The position numbers were made by a program, and so were the translations under genes. The notes under the pieces are model-generated. The model worked only from the letters and a program-made list of their open reading frames with translations, searched no databases and had not been told where the DNA came from. From Alphaproteobacteria bacterium (GTDB lineage: Bacteria; Pseudomonadota; Alphaproteobacteria; Rhizobiales; Xanthobacteraceae), in assembly GCA_021325315.1 (NCBI GenBank), contig JAJPHK010000030.1:1-47374 (forward strand): a stretch of DNA of 47,374 nt. The letters are read 5' to 3'. Of this stretch, positions 15,966 through 25,132 are shown piece after piece. The stretch's first letter is position 1; every line of letters starts with the position of its first letter.

Positions 15966-16949
15966 ATGCAATATGTCCGCTTCGGTACAACAGGGATCAA
16001 GGTTTCGCGCATTTGCCTCGGTTGCATGAGCTATGGCGTGAAGAGCTCGCGCGCGTGGGCGCTCGAAGAAAAAGAAGCCGAGCCCTACTATAAGGCGGCG
16101 ATCGAAGCGGGGATCAATTTCTTCGACACCGCCGACGTCTATTCCGAGGGCGTGAGCGAGGAAATCACCGGCCGCGCGCTGAAAAAATTCGCACGGCGCG
16201 ACGAATATGTGCTCGCAACTAAAGTTAATAATCCGATGGGAAAGGGGCCGAACCAGCGCGGCTCGTCCAGAAAGCACATCATGGAGGGGATCGACGCCTC
16301 GCTGAAGCGCCTGGGCAACGATTATGTCGATCTCTACATCATTCACCGCCTCGATCCCGACACGACGATGGACGAGATCATCGAGGCGCTGCATGACGTC
16401 GTGAAAGCCGGCAAGGCACTCTATATCGGCGCGTCCTCGATGCGCGCGTGGCAATTCTCGAAGCTGATCACGATGCAGAAGGAACGCGGCCTCACGCGCT
16501 TCGTTTCGATGCAGAACTACTACAACCTCATCTATCGCGAGGAAGAGCGCGAAATGCTGCCGCTCTGCCAGTCGGAGGGCATTGCGGTTACGCCCTGGTC
16601 GCCGATCGCGCGGGGATTTCTCGCAGGCTCCATGCCGAGTCAGGGCGAGCGCACGTTGCGTGCGCAGACCGATCATTTCATGCGCGAGCTCAATATCGGC
16701 GGAAGCGACGTCGAATATGAAATCGCCGAACGCGTGCGCATTGTCGCCGAAAAGCTGGGTGCTCCGCGCGCGGCAGTGGCAGTCGCCTGGGTACTCGCCA
16801 ATCCTTCGGTCACGTCGCCGATCATCGGCATGACCAAGCCGCATCATCTCGCCGACGCGCTGAAGGCGATCGAGCTCAAGCTCGACGACGAGACGAAGAA
16901 ATATCTCGAAGAGCCGTATCGCGCGCGGCCTTATGCAGCGCGGGCGTGA
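15966..16949 (+). CDS. Aldo/keto reductase
   Basis: 327 residues, full length. The catalytic tetrad is visible: Asp54 and Tyr59 in FFDTADVYS, Lys86 in LATKVNN, His127 in IIHRLDP. The C-terminal part holds the NADP-binding features of the family (TPWSPIARGFLAG, then a stretch ending SPIIGMTK). It reduces an aldehyde or ketone with NADPH, or runs in reverse as a dehydrogenase. It starts 13 bp after the amidohydrolase and overlaps the TauE gene by 4 bp (GTGA), so it belongs to the same operon. Substrate unknown, probably an intermediate of the same catabolic route. Confidence 0.88.
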   Translation: MQYVRFGTTGIKVSRICLGCMSYGVKSSRAWALEEKEAEPYYKAAIEAGINFFDTADVYSEGVSEEITGRALKKFARRDEYVLATKVNNPMGKGPNQRGSSRKHIMEGIDASLKRLGNDYVDLYIIHRLDPDTTMDEIIEALHDVVKAGKALYIGASSMRAWQFSKLITMQKERGLTRFVSMQNYYNLIYREEEREMLPLCQSEGIAVTPWSPIARGFLAGSMPSQGERTLRAQTDHFMRELNIGGSDVEYEIAERVRIVAEKLGAPRAAVAVAWVLANPSVTSPIIGMTKPHHLADALKAIELKLDDETKKYLEEPYRARPYAARA

Positions 16950-17731
16950 GCGGCTTTCTCGCCCTTTTTCCTTCCGATCCGGCGTTCTACATCGTCGGAC
17001 TGCCGACGGTTTTTCTGATCGCCATGAGCAAGGGCGCGTTCGGCGGCGGGCTTGCGATCCTCGGCGTGCCGCTCCTGTCGCTTGTGATGTCGCCGCTCGA
17101 CGCCGCGATTACCGTCGCGCCGCTCGTCTCGTTCATGGATGTTTTTGCGCTCGGCTCCTTCGGCCCGAAGACCTGGTCGAAGAAGGATCTTGGGTGGATT
17201 TTGCCCGCGCTCATCGCAGGCATCGGCCTTGGCTATTTCTTCTTCACCCGCGTCAATCCGCATATCGTGGCGGCCAGCATTGGCTTCGTCACGCTGCTTT
17301 TTACCGCTTACTGGTTTCTGCTCGGCCGCCGCGCCAAAGCCGCGCACATGCCTTCCTCGCCGCTGCTTGCGACCGCTGCGGGGGTCGCATCAGGATTTAC
17401 GACTTTCGTCGCGCATTCCGGCGGGCCGCCGGTAAACATGTACTTGCTGAAACGCGGGCTCGATAAGTCCGTCTACACCGGAACCAATCTCGCGATCTTC
17501 ATGCTCGGCAATGCGATCAAGCTCGTGCCTTACGGCGCGCTCGCTTATGCGAAGCCGTCGACGTGGATTGCTGCACTTGCACTCGCACCTGCCGCGCCGT
17601 TCGGCGTCTGGCTCGGCGTGCATCTGCATCGCCGTCTGGAACAAAACGTTCTGTACTTCTGGTGTTATCTTCTGCTCGCGGGCGCTGCAGCAAAACTTTT
17701 GTTCGATGCGTTACGCGCGTTGTTCCATTGA
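16946..17731 (+). CDS. TauE/SafE-family sulfite/organosulfonate exporter-like permease
   Basis: 261 residues, about 8 hydrophobic segments, GTG start overlapping the previous stop by 4 bp. TauE/SafE markers: MSKGAFGGGLAILGVPLLSL near the start and GFTTFVAHSGGPPVNMYLL at the half-way repeat. Family members move sulfite, sulfoacetate or other anions out of or into the cell. Tight coupling with the reductase suggests it handles a product of the same pathway. Confidence 0.85.
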   Translation: MSGFLALFPSDPAFYIVGLPTVFLIAMSKGAFGGGLAILGVPLLSLVMSPLDAAITVAPLVSFMDVFALGSFGPKTWSKKDLGWILPALIAGIGLGYFFFTRVNPHIVAASIGFVTLLFTAYWFLLGRRAKAAHMPSSPLLATAAGVASGFTTFVAHSGGPPVNMYLLKRGLDKSVYTGTNLAIFMLGNAIKLVPYGALAYAKPSTWIAALALAPAAPFGVWLGVHLHRRLEQNVLYFWCYLLLAGAAAKLLFDALRALFH

Positions 17732-17898
17732 AGCTTCGCGTCGCAAAAATTGGTTTGCTCAATCGTTGGCCGCACTCGCAAAGAATTTATGCAGTTGCTG
17801 CCGGAATAAACAAGTTTAGGCTTCTCCGCGCATCACAATACCGCTGGCCCTCGTCTTGCTTGGCCTAGCATCCGCATTTGATCGACAGGGGGAGAACA

Positions 17899-19149
17899 AT
17901 GGCAGTCAACACTTCCGCGGCCCGATCTTCGGCCGCCTCCAGCACACGCTGGATTCAACTCATTCTCGGCGTCATCGCCATGATGGCGATCTCCAGTCCG
18001 CAATATGTTTGGACACTTTTCACTCAGCCGCTACGCGACACGCTTTCCGTCAGCCTGCCCGTTGTTCAGTGGACGCTGACGATCCTGATCGTGTTGCAAA
18101 CCTGGCTTTCACCCATTCAGGGCTGGCTCGTCGATAAATTCGGGCCGCGGATGCTTGTAGCCGCCGGCGGGCTCCTCTCGGGCCTCGGCTGGATTTCGGC
18201 GTCCCAGGCCACAAACATATGGGGTCTGTATCTTACCTATGGCCTTCTGTGCGGCGTCGGCACCGGCATTGTCTATATCGGCGTAATCGGTCAGATGGTG
18301 CGCTGGTTTCCGGAAAAGCGCGGCCTCGCTGCGGGCCTTGCCGCCGCGGGTTACGGCTTCGGCGCCATTCTCACAAACTATCCGATTTATAACATGCTGA
18401 AGACCTCGACCTACCAGCACACGCTTGTGGTCTTCGGCATTATTTTTGCGGCGGTCGGCATTCTCGCAGCGCTTCCCATGCGTTCGCCGACTGCGAGCGA
18501 TAACTTGCCCGCGCCACTCGTCCTGACGAGCAGGCGTAACTACGAACCGATGGAAATGGTGAAGACGCCTGTGTTCTGGCTCATGTTTTTCATGATGAGC
18601 CTGATGGCGACGAGCGGTCTCGTGGTGGTGTCGAACTTCGCGCCGTTCGCGCGTGAATATGGCGTCGCCGAAATGATGGTCTTCGGCACCGCGGCTTTGC
18701 CGCTCGCGCTCACCTTTGACCGCATCACCAACGGGCTCACCCGTCCGTTCTTCGGCTGGGTGTCCGATCACATCGGTCGCGAAAACACGATGGGGCTCGC
18801 CTTCATCCTCGAGGGCATTGCGATCGCGCTTTTCCTCCACTTCCGGACCGATCCGCTGATGTTCGTGCTCCTGTCAGGACTCGTGTTCTTCGGCTGGGGC
18901 GAGATCTTCTCGCTCTTCCCGTCGACGCTCACCGACACCTTCGGCACCAAGAACGCGACTGCGAACTATGGCCTGCTCTACATGGCGCAGGGCGTGGGCT
19001 CGGTGCTTGGCGGGCCGACGGCCGCGTTTTTGCACGACAAGGCCGGAAGCTGGGTGCCGGTATTCAGTATCGTGGTCGGGCTCGACATTCTGACCGGCCT
19101 GCTTGCCCTGTTCGTGCTGAAGCGGATGCGTGCGAGTTTTATGAAGTAA
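17899..19149 (+). CDS. OxlT-like MFS antiporter (oxalate/formate antiporter family)
   Basis: 416 residues, 12 hydrophobic segments. The start region (ISSPQYVWTLFTQPL) and WLVDKFGPRMLVAAGG, together with LMYMAQGVGS-like wording near the C-terminus (LLYMAQGVGSVLGGP), fit the oxalate:formate antiporter family, whose members exchange mono- and dicarboxylates. ATG at 17899 has AGGGGGAG at 17887-17894. It stands alone, with a 167-bp leader and a strong terminator 20 bp after its stop. The presence of glycolate/glyoxylate genes 16 kb away does not prove oxalate as substrate. Confidence 0.82.
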   Translation: MAVNTSAARSSAASSTRWIQLILGVIAMMAISSPQYVWTLFTQPLRDTLSVSLPVVQWTLTILIVLQTWLSPIQGWLVDKFGPRMLVAAGGLLSGLGWISASQATNIWGLYLTYGLLCGVGTGIVYIGVIGQMVRWFPEKRGLAAGLAAAGYGFGAILTNYPIYNMLKTSTYQHTLVVFGIIFAAVGILAALPMRSPTASDNLPAPLVLTSRRNYEPMEMVKTPVFWLMFFMMSLMATSGLVVVSNFAPFAREYGVAEMMVFGTAALPLALTFDRITNGLTRPFFGWVSDHIGRENTMGLAFILEGIAIALFLHFRTDPLMFVLLSGLVFFGWGEIFSLFPSTLTDTFGTKNATANYGLLYMAQGVGSVLGGPTAAFLHDKAGSWVPVFSIVVGLDILTGLLALFVLKRMRASFMK

Positions 19150-19169
19150 TTTGTTACGAAGTATTCATG

Positions 19170-19198
19170 AAGGGGGCGCGGCAAGGCCGCGCCCCTTT
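19170..19198 (+). terminator. Rho-independent terminator of the OxlT-like gene
   Basis: A GC-rich 10-bp perfect stem (19173-19182 with 19186-19195), a 3-base loop and flanking G-U and A-U pairs, ending in TTT. It sits 20 bp after the stop of the MFS gene. Confidence 0.75.
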
Positions 19199-19294
19199 CG
19201 CATTTTCGACACATCCGGCGGGAACTAGTCTGCGACGTTCCTTTGTTTATCGGTTAAGTTCGCGCCGATTTTCAGCCAGCTCCGGAGCATTCCA

Positions 19295-21022
19295 TTGCGC
19301 TCGATATTCGCCTTTCTCGCCGAAGTCCGCCGTCTCGCCGTCCCCTATTTCAAGGGCGAGGACCGCTGGCCCGGCCGCGCGTTGCTCGCAGCAGTGATTT
19401 TTCTCGAACTCGCCTCTGTCTTCCTGAACGTACAATTCAACGCGTGGAACGCGCGCTTCTATAACGCCGTCCAGAACAAGGACTTCGCGACGTTCAAATA
19501 CGAGCTTCTCTATTTCTGCGGCCTTGCGGCGCTGTTCATCATCGCGGCGGTCTATCAACTCTATTTGCGGCAATGGCTGCGCATCCGTTGGCGCGCATGG
19601 ATGACCGACAAGTATCTCTCGCGCTGGCTGCACGAAGGAACGCACTACCGCATGCGGACGGTTGGCGATCCCGCCGACAACCCCGATCAGCGTATCGCCG
19701 AGGATCTTGAGCTGTTTACACAGCGCACAATCGATCTTTCTATCGGCTTGTTGAACGCTGTGGTCACGATTGCGTCCTTCGTTTTCATCCTATGGATGCT
19801 TTCAAACGAGGCACCCCTCACATTGTTCGGCTACGACATCGCGATCCCCGGCTACCTTGTCTGGGCGGCGCTGATCTATGCCACGCTGGGCACGCTGATC
19901 ACGCATCTGATCGGCAACGTGCTCGCGGCGTTGAATTTCAGTATGCAAAGATACGAGGCGGATTTTCGCTACCATCTCGTCCGCGTCCGCGAAAACGGCG
20001 AGCAGATTGCGCTCCTGGGAGGAGAGCCGGCCGAACACGCGCGGCTCAACCAGCGCTTCGCGCGCTTCTTCGAGTATTTCATGCGGATCATCAGGACGCA
20101 GAAGCGTCTCACCTGGTTTACCGCCGGTTATAATCAAGCTTCGGTGGTGTTTCCTTATGTCGTCGTAAGTCCCGCCTATTTCGCCGGCAAAATCCAGCTT
20201 GGCATCCTGTTTCAGACCGCGTCGGCTTTCAACAGCGTGCAGACCGCATTCAGCTTTTTTGTCACCGCCTATAATACGCTCGCCGAATATCGCGCGGTGG
20301 TTCAGCGCTTGATCGGCTTCGAGAATGCGATCGGCGGTGCGGATCTGCTGCAATCGCAGTCCGAGCTAAAGCACGAGGAAATTCCGGGCGCCGCGGTGGC
20401 GGTTGAGGGAATGAAACTGTGGCTGCCGGACGGAAAACCTGTGCTATCGGCGGATAAAATTTCAATCCCGCTGGGAGATTCCGTCCTTGTGACCGGCGCG
20501 ACCGGCTCGGGAAAATCGACGTTCTTCCGCGCTGTCGCCGGCATCTGGCCCTTCGGCAAGGGCAGAGTCAGCGTGGAAAAGGGTGCGAAGATGCTCGTCC
20601 TTCCGCAGAAACCCTACTTGCCGTTCGGCACGCTTGCCGAAGTACTGGCCTATCCGGCGAAGCCCGATGCGTTCGACCCCAAGCAATTCGACGAAGCGCT
20701 CGCCGCGGTCGGGCTGTCCCGCCTTTCGGGCCGGCTTGCCGAGGAAACGAGCTGGCCGCATGTTCTTTCGCTCGGCGAGCAGCAGAGTGTTTCGCTCGCG
20801 CGCGCCTTGCTCACAAAGCCGGATATTTTGCTTCTGGACGAGGCGACTTCCGCGATCGACGAAGACGGAGAGGCGGCGCTTTACAAATTGATCAAGGAGC
20901 GCTTGCCGAAGGCAACGGTCATCTCCATCGGCCATCGCTCGACGCTTCTTCCGTTTCACAAGGACCGGCTGGAAGCGAAGCCGCAGGCGGACGGTATGTT
21001 CAGACTGGCGGCGGGGGTCTAG
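19295..21022 (+). CDS. ABC transporter, SbmA/BacA-like membrane domain fused to ATPase
   Basis: 575 residues. Residues about 1-350 are the SbmA/BacA-type ABC membrane domain (FLNVQFNAWNARFYNAVQ and LRIRWRAWMTDKYLSRWL are typical; about 6 membrane segments). Residues about 375-575 are the nucleotide-binding domain: Walker A GATGSGKSTF, signature LSLGEQQSVSLARALL, Walker B ILLLDEATSAID. Relatives (YddA, Rv1819c, BclA) import peptides, vitamin B12 or very long fatty acids. The start is TTG with GGAG 8 bp upstream. BclA-type proteins protect rhizobia from plant peptides; that role is only a possibility here. Confidence 0.88.
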   Translation: MRSIFAFLAEVRRLAVPYFKGEDRWPGRALLAAVIFLELASVFLNVQFNAWNARFYNAVQNKDFATFKYELLYFCGLAALFIIAAVYQLYLRQWLRIRWRAWMTDKYLSRWLHEGTHYRMRTVGDPADNPDQRIAEDLELFTQRTIDLSIGLLNAVVTIASFVFILWMLSNEAPLTLFGYDIAIPGYLVWAALIYATLGTLITHLIGNVLAALNFSMQRYEADFRYHLVRVRENGEQIALLGGEPAEHARLNQRFARFFEYFMRIIRTQKRLTWFTAGYNQASVVFPYVVVSPAYFAGKIQLGILFQTASAFNSVQTAFSFFVTAYNTLAEYRAVVQRLIGFENAIGGADLLQSQSELKHEEIPGAAVAVEGMKLWLPDGKPVLSADKISIPLGDSVLVTGATGSGKSTFFRAVAGIWPFGKGRVSVEKGAKMLVLPQKPYLPFGTLAEVLAYPAKPDAFDPKQFDEALAAVGLSRLSGRLAEETSWPHVLSLGEQQSVSLARALLTKPDILLLDEATSAIDEDGEAALYKLIKERLPKATVISIGHRSTLLPFHKDRLEAKPQADGMFRLAAGV

Positions 21023-21027
21023 GCCGG

Positions 21028-22662
21028 TCAGCGGGCCTGAACGCTCCGCGGTTCCAGCCGATACGCCTCGTAGCCGAACATATCGTTCATGCGCACGGCG
21101 CCGCTGGTGCGGGCGATCAGCGCCCGCATTTCATCGCTGTCGGCGATCAGATACTGAGGGCGGCTGTCCTCGGCGACGGCTGCAATCATCCGGCGCTGCA
21201 CCGCGGGCGATGCGCGGTCCAGCATCGCGGTGTGCCGCTTCAAATAGTAACTGAATAGCCCGCCGGACTGATCCGCCCAAACGATTGCATTCGGTTCCAG
21301 TGATGGTAGCGGGTCCGCCGGTTTCGGAGCCTGTTTGAGAGCGACCGTCCATCCGGCGATCAAAATCACGCTGCAGACGCAAGCAATCGCGGCGAGGGGA
21401 GCGGATGGAATGGGGCGTGTCATCGGCGCGAAAGCGGGCTTCGACAATGCACTTTTGCAAAGGCCGAACACGATGAGGGACATGCTGAAGAGCGCGGTCG
21501 GAATCAGATAATAAGAATTGAGAACACCGTGTGTGAGATAAAAGGCGGCTGCAACCACCCAGGTGGCGTTATTGACGAAAGCGAGATAGGGAATCGTATT
21601 CCATTTGAAGAAGCGCCTGCCAATCTCGAACAAGGCAGTGATAGCCAGTCCGGCGTCGAAAACATAACCGATGCCTTCGCCAAAAAAGTAATAGTCGATT
21701 GCCGCGCCGATTTGCCGCCACGTCAAAATCGGATGAGAGGCGTCGTCGTCGCCGTAAGTTGTCGCGAGCGGATGGCCCGCATTGATCGCATGGGCGGCAA
21801 AAGTCGGGATAAGGGCGATCCCGAGTGCTACGGCAAAAGCGAGTGCCGCAGGCCAGATATTCCATTGCCGTTTGCGCAAAAACATGTCTGCATAGGCCAG
21901 CACGAAACCGCCCACGAGCAGGATATTGGCGGTGCGCAAGCTGACCGATATTCCCAACAAAGCGCCGCAGATTGCGGAAAGGAGAGCCCGCTCCCGGCCG
22001 TCCTTGGAAACAAGCAGTTTCACCGCGCCGAACGCGAGAAGAATGCAGAGAAGCATCGAGGGGGCGAGCGAGAAGCTCATGTATCCTTCGTAATTCAACT
22101 GGATGACGGCGAAGCTTCCAAGCGCGGAAAGCAGGAGTGCGGCGCCTTTGGTAGGGGCGGCGGCCACAAGATAGGCAAACCAGCCAAACAGAATCGTCTC
22201 GATGACCAGATACAGAAGCCTGACGCGCTTACCCTCGGGAAAAAACGAAAGCAGAAATCCTGTTCCGGGCGGATATTGCGAGATGATGCTGCCGGTGGCG
22301 TATTTGTATTGATGGCATTCCGGCGCGACAACAACCGCCCATTGTGATTCGGGCGCGGCGGTAAGTCCAAGAGCTTTCGCCTTCGAGAGCAGGTAGCGCG
22401 CTTCCTCAAATTCGATTGCGGTGTTCAAGCCGCCGACAATTCCGTTTTCTTCGAATAGCTGCGCCTGCTTGTGATAGCACTGCTGATCCGGGCCGGTCGG
22501 AATTTCCGACTCCAGCCACTGCCGCAGCTCGAATGCGTTGAAGAGATAAATACCGGTCAGAAAAGCGATCAATATGATCCGCGCGCGGGTCGAAACAGGC
22601 GCGGTGAGGATAGCGCCCGTTTGATGAGCGTGCGTCATTTGCGTTTGACCGCGCAAAGACAT
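21028..22662 (-). CDS. Polytopic membrane protein, probable GT-C (ArnT/PMT-like) glycosyltransferase
   Basis: 544 residues with about 11-12 hydrophobic segments and a short soluble C-terminal domain. After TM1 (about residues 27-45) comes GPDQQCYHKQAQLF, reminiscent of the acidic first-loop motif of GT-C enzymes, which use polyprenyl-phosphate sugars as donors. I do not recognise a named family with certainty. ATG at 22662 is supported by GAGGGG 8 bp upstream; an upstream in-frame start at 22683 is weaker. It lies 11 bp after an HPP-family gene and in line with a YdjC deacetylase and a GT2 enzyme, so I infer it transfers the finished sugar to an envelope acceptor on the periplasmic side. Confidence 0.6.
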   Translation of the reverse strand: MSLRGQTQMTHAHQTGAILTAPVSTRARIILIAFLTGIYLFNAFELRQWLESEIPTGPDQQCYHKQAQLFEENGIVGGLNTAIEFEEARYLLSKAKALGLTAAPESQWAVVVAPECHQYKYATGSIISQYPPGTGFLLSFFPEGKRVRLLYLVIETILFGWFAYLVAAAPTKGAALLLSALGSFAVIQLNYEGYMSFSLAPSMLLCILLAFGAVKLLVSKDGRERALLSAICGALLGISVSLRTANILLVGGFVLAYADMFLRKRQWNIWPAALAFAVALGIALIPTFAAHAINAGHPLATTYGDDDASHPILTWRQIGAAIDYYFFGEGIGYVFDAGLAITALFEIGRRFFKWNTIPYLAFVNNATWVVAAAFYLTHGVLNSYYLIPTALFSMSLIVFGLCKSALSKPAFAPMTRPIPSAPLAAIACVCSVILIAGWTVALKQAPKPADPLPSLEPNAIVWADQSGGLFSYYLKRHTAMLDRASPAVQRRMIAAVAEDSRPQYLIADSDEMRALIARTSGAVRMNDMFGYEAYRLEPRSVQAR

Positions 22663-22673
22663 CGACGATCCCC

Positions 22674-23162
22674 TCACCACCATTGCTCAGGCCATCGGCG
22701 CCGATGCGAGCGGAAAACAGGCGCATTGTGCCAGATAAATGCAAAGCAGACCAAAAGCACCGTCCCCGCGAGCACAGGGATGAAGAGGAAGGTCCAGGTC
22801 AGTGAATCGTTTACGACGATGAGCGGATCGATCCCTGCGGGCGGATGCATGGTGCGGGTGGAAAACATCAGGACCATCGCAAGCCCGACCGCAAGCGCTG
22901 CCGCCCAGGGCGAGGACCCGGCCAACAGCGAGACGGCCAGTCCAACGAGTGAAGAGAGCAGGTGCCCGCCCACGATCGCGCGCGGCTGCGCCGGCCCGGC
23001 GTTGGGTGAGCCGAGCACAAGCACGATCGAGGTCGCGAACGGAACGAGTGCGACCGGCATATGACTCGCGCCCGCCAGGAAATGCATTGCAAGAATCGCG
23101 AGCGCGCCGCCGGCCGCACGCCAGGCGAAGGTCCGCCAGCGCCTCAAAAGGAAATCTTCCAT
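22674..23162 (-). CDS. HPP-family integral membrane protein
   Basis: 162 residues, about 4 membrane segments. Diagnostic motifs: LGSPNAGPAQPRAIVGGH and TRTMHPPAGIDPL, the latter containing the HPP that names the family. Function is mostly unknown; plant relatives transport nitrite. It is placed between the YdjC deacetylase (10 bp upstream) and the GT-C-like gene (11 bp downstream), so it is cotranscribed with them. Confidence 0.85.
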   Translation of the reverse strand: MEDFLLRRWRTFAWRAAGGALAILAMHFLAGASHMPVALVPFATSIVLVLGSPNAGPAQPRAIVGGHLLSSLVGLAVSLLAGSSPWAAALAVGLAMVLMFSTRTMHPPAGIDPLIVVNDSLTWTFLFIPVLAGTVLLVCFAFIWHNAPVFRSHRRRWPEQWW

Positions 23163-23172
23163 CGAGGGCTAC

Positions 23173-23991
23173 TTAAGCAAGAGTCGCGCCAGCCGCGGCC
23201 AGAATGCGCGGCATCTCGCCGCTCATGAAAAATGCAAATTCTTTTTCGCGTTGATCCGTCAGTATGTCGCGGGAGCGCAAAATATCGTCCGGATGGCCCG
23301 GATGGCACATAATGACGCCGCCTTCCGGCATTCCTCGCAAAAAACCCGCGAACGAAGCGCCGAAATCGCCTGAGCGGGTGTAATCGTAAGCGCCCGAGAA
23401 GGCGGGATTGAACGCGAGCCCGGCCTTGCGCGCTTTCCGCCGGAACCCCCGGCTCAAAAATCCCAAAAACCGAATTTTCGGGTCAAAGAACTCATCGCTC
23501 CATCGCACGGGCGCGCATTGCCGCACCCAAGCTTTCGGCGCGAGCTCCTTCACCGCTTCGAGAAATGGTCCGCGTACGCCTGGCATCAGCTGCATATGCT
23601 GATGGCCATCGACGTAGTCCGGCGTGCGTCCGAAGATGCGGATGAATTTTTTAAGCTGTGCGCTCACTTCCGCTTTCACCCTCGTACCGCTGATACGAAA
23701 CCATCCGAGCGGCGGCCAGGTTTGCTGTGACATCGGCAGGCGGCCATGAGGCGAGGGGATGGGCGCTGCCGAAAGGGGTTGAAAGCCGCCGGTCAGCGTT
23801 GCGTGCAGGCCGATCTGAAACGGGATCGGACTTTTGACCGCGGCCAGCGCTTTCGCCTCCGTCTCGAATTCCGGAAAGATCGTCATCACGGAAGTGGCGT
23901 TGAGGCGGCCCGCTGCGAGCAACTCGCGGATTCCCGCGGAAACGCCGGGCGAAAATGCATAGTCGTCGGCGCACAGAATGACGCGCCTCAT
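23173..23991 (-). CDS. YdjC/ChbG-family carbohydrate deacetylase (NaxD/HpnK-like)
   Basis: 272 residues. Metal-binding motifs of the YdjC family are intact: LCADDYAFSPGVSAGI (Asp9-Asp10) and YVDGHQHMQLMPGV, plus GGVIMCHPGHPDD near the C-terminus. These enzymes remove acetyl groups from N-acetylated sugars; NaxD deacetylates undecaprenyl-phosphate GalNAc in Francisella and Bordetella, and HpnK acts in hopanoid maturation. The start overlaps the GT2 stop by 4 bp (ATGA), which couples the two steps tightly and favours a lipid-linked sugar as substrate. A much longer open frame upstream is a shadow of the GT2 gene. Confidence 0.85.
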   Translation of the reverse strand: MRRVILCADDYAFSPGVSAGIRELLAAGRLNATSVMTIFPEFETEAKALAAVKSPIPFQIGLHATLTGGFQPLSAAPIPSPHGRLPMSQQTWPPLGWFRISGTRVKAEVSAQLKKFIRIFGRTPDYVDGHQHMQLMPGVRGPFLEAVKELAPKAWVRQCAPVRWSDEFFDPKIRFLGFLSRGFRRKARKAGLAFNPAFSGAYDYTRSGDFGASFAGFLRGMPEGGVIMCHPGHPDDILRSRDILTDQREKEFAFFMSGEMPRILAAAGATLA

Positions 23992-25025
23992 TCGGCCGCC
24001 TCGCGCGGATCTTTCTTGCCCGCCGCTTCGAAAATCTCGTGCTCCGCGACGAAATAATTCGGCCGGCCCCTGAGCTCCGACATGATCTTCGCGATATATT
24101 CGCCGACGATCCCGATCATCAGAAGCTGCACGCCGCCGATCACCATGACACCGACCATGATCGACGGATAACCCGGCACGTCCTTGCCGTAGTAAAACGT
24201 CTCGAACACGATCCACAGGCCGAACAAGAACGCGCTCGCGGAAATGATCACGCCGAACAGGCTTGCGAGCCGCAAAGGCGCGGTCGAAAACGCGGTCAGG
24301 CCTTCGATCGAAAGGCCCAAGAGCGTGCGGTAGTTCCACGTTGAGCTTCCATATGCGCGCGGCGCTGGCTCATAGGGCACGCGCTTCTGCCTGAAGCCGA
24401 TCCAGCTCGACAGACCCTTGAAGAAACGGTTCCTCTCGGGAAGCCGTTTCAGCGCCGCCGCCGCCCGCGGTGACAAAAGCCGGAAGTCGCCGGCGTCCTC
24501 CGGGATCGGATAACGCGCGCCCCAGTTCAGCATTTTGTAGAAGAAGTGCACTGCCGCGCGCTTCACCGCGGACTCGTCGGAGCGATGCGCCTTCGCGGTG
24601 AAGACAACGTCGTAGCCTTCGTCGAGCCAGTATTTCACAAGCTCGTCCGCGAGTTCCGGCGGATGCTGGCCGTCGCCGTCCATGAACAGAAGCGCGTCGA
24701 AGCGCGCATGGTCGAGCCCCGCGCGAAGCGCGGCTTCCTTGCCGAAATTGCGCGAGAACGAAACGATCTGAAAATCCACACCCTTCGCGGGCAAGCCCCG
24801 TGCGACATTGAATGTGTCGTCGCGGCTGCCGTCGTCGACATAGACGATCTCAGCGGGAAGCTTCCGCTCGCTGCGAAGCCGTGCGGCGAATTGAACAAGC
24901 CGTTCATGCAGCGCCGAGAGGCCCTTTGCCTCATTATAAAGCGGCACAATCACCGAAAGGCCCCGCGCGGCGCGGATCAGGCCCGCGCCCTGGCTCTTTC
25001 CCGCACTCGTTCCGGGCATGGTCAT
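23988..25025 (-). CDS. Family 2 glycosyltransferase, polyprenyl-phosphate sugar synthase (GtrB/ArnC/FlmF-like)
   Basis: 345 residues. GT-A domain at about 20-240: SVIVPLYNEAKGL, IVYVDDGSRDDT and LLFMDGDGQHPPEL (DxD). Two membrane segments near 255-320 (LFGVIISASAFLFGLWIVF and IMVGVMVIGGVQLLMIGIVG) then GEYIAKIMSELRGRPNYFV are the standard end of undecaprenyl-phosphate sugar transferases. It would attach a hexose or N-acetylhexosamine to the carrier lipid on the cytoplasmic face. ATG at 25025 has GAGGAG upstream. It leads the four-gene minus-strand operon and is divergent from gtrA. Confidence 0.88.
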   Translation of the reverse strand: MTMPGTSAGKSQGAGLIRAARGLSVIVPLYNEAKGLSALHERLVQFAARLRSERKLPAEIVYVDDGSRDDTFNVARGLPAKGVDFQIVSFSRNFGKEAALRAGLDHARFDALLFMDGDGQHPPELADELVKYWLDEGYDVVFTAKAHRSDESAVKRAAVHFFYKMLNWGARYPIPEDAGDFRLLSPRAAAALKRLPERNRFFKGLSSWIGFRQKRVPYEPAPRAYGSSTWNYRTLLGLSIEGLTAFSTAPLRLASLFGVIISASAFLFGLWIVFETFYYGKDVPGYPSIMVGVMVIGGVQLLMIGIVGEYIAKIMSELRGRPNYFVAEHEIFEAAGKKDPREAAE

Positions 25026-25132
25026 TTCGGCTCCTCGCCGGTTTTGTAGCCCAGGCAGAGGGGCGCGTACATCGGTCGCCTTGGCCTTGGTGAAAGCCGT
25101 GCTATGCAGCCCGGATTCTTTGGAGATTCGAT

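Noticed and set aside
21529-22347. 272-residue plus-strand frame opposite the GT-C-like gene
   Set aside because: Hydrophilic low-complexity product with no motif; the minus-strand frame gives regular membrane helices and a ribosome site.
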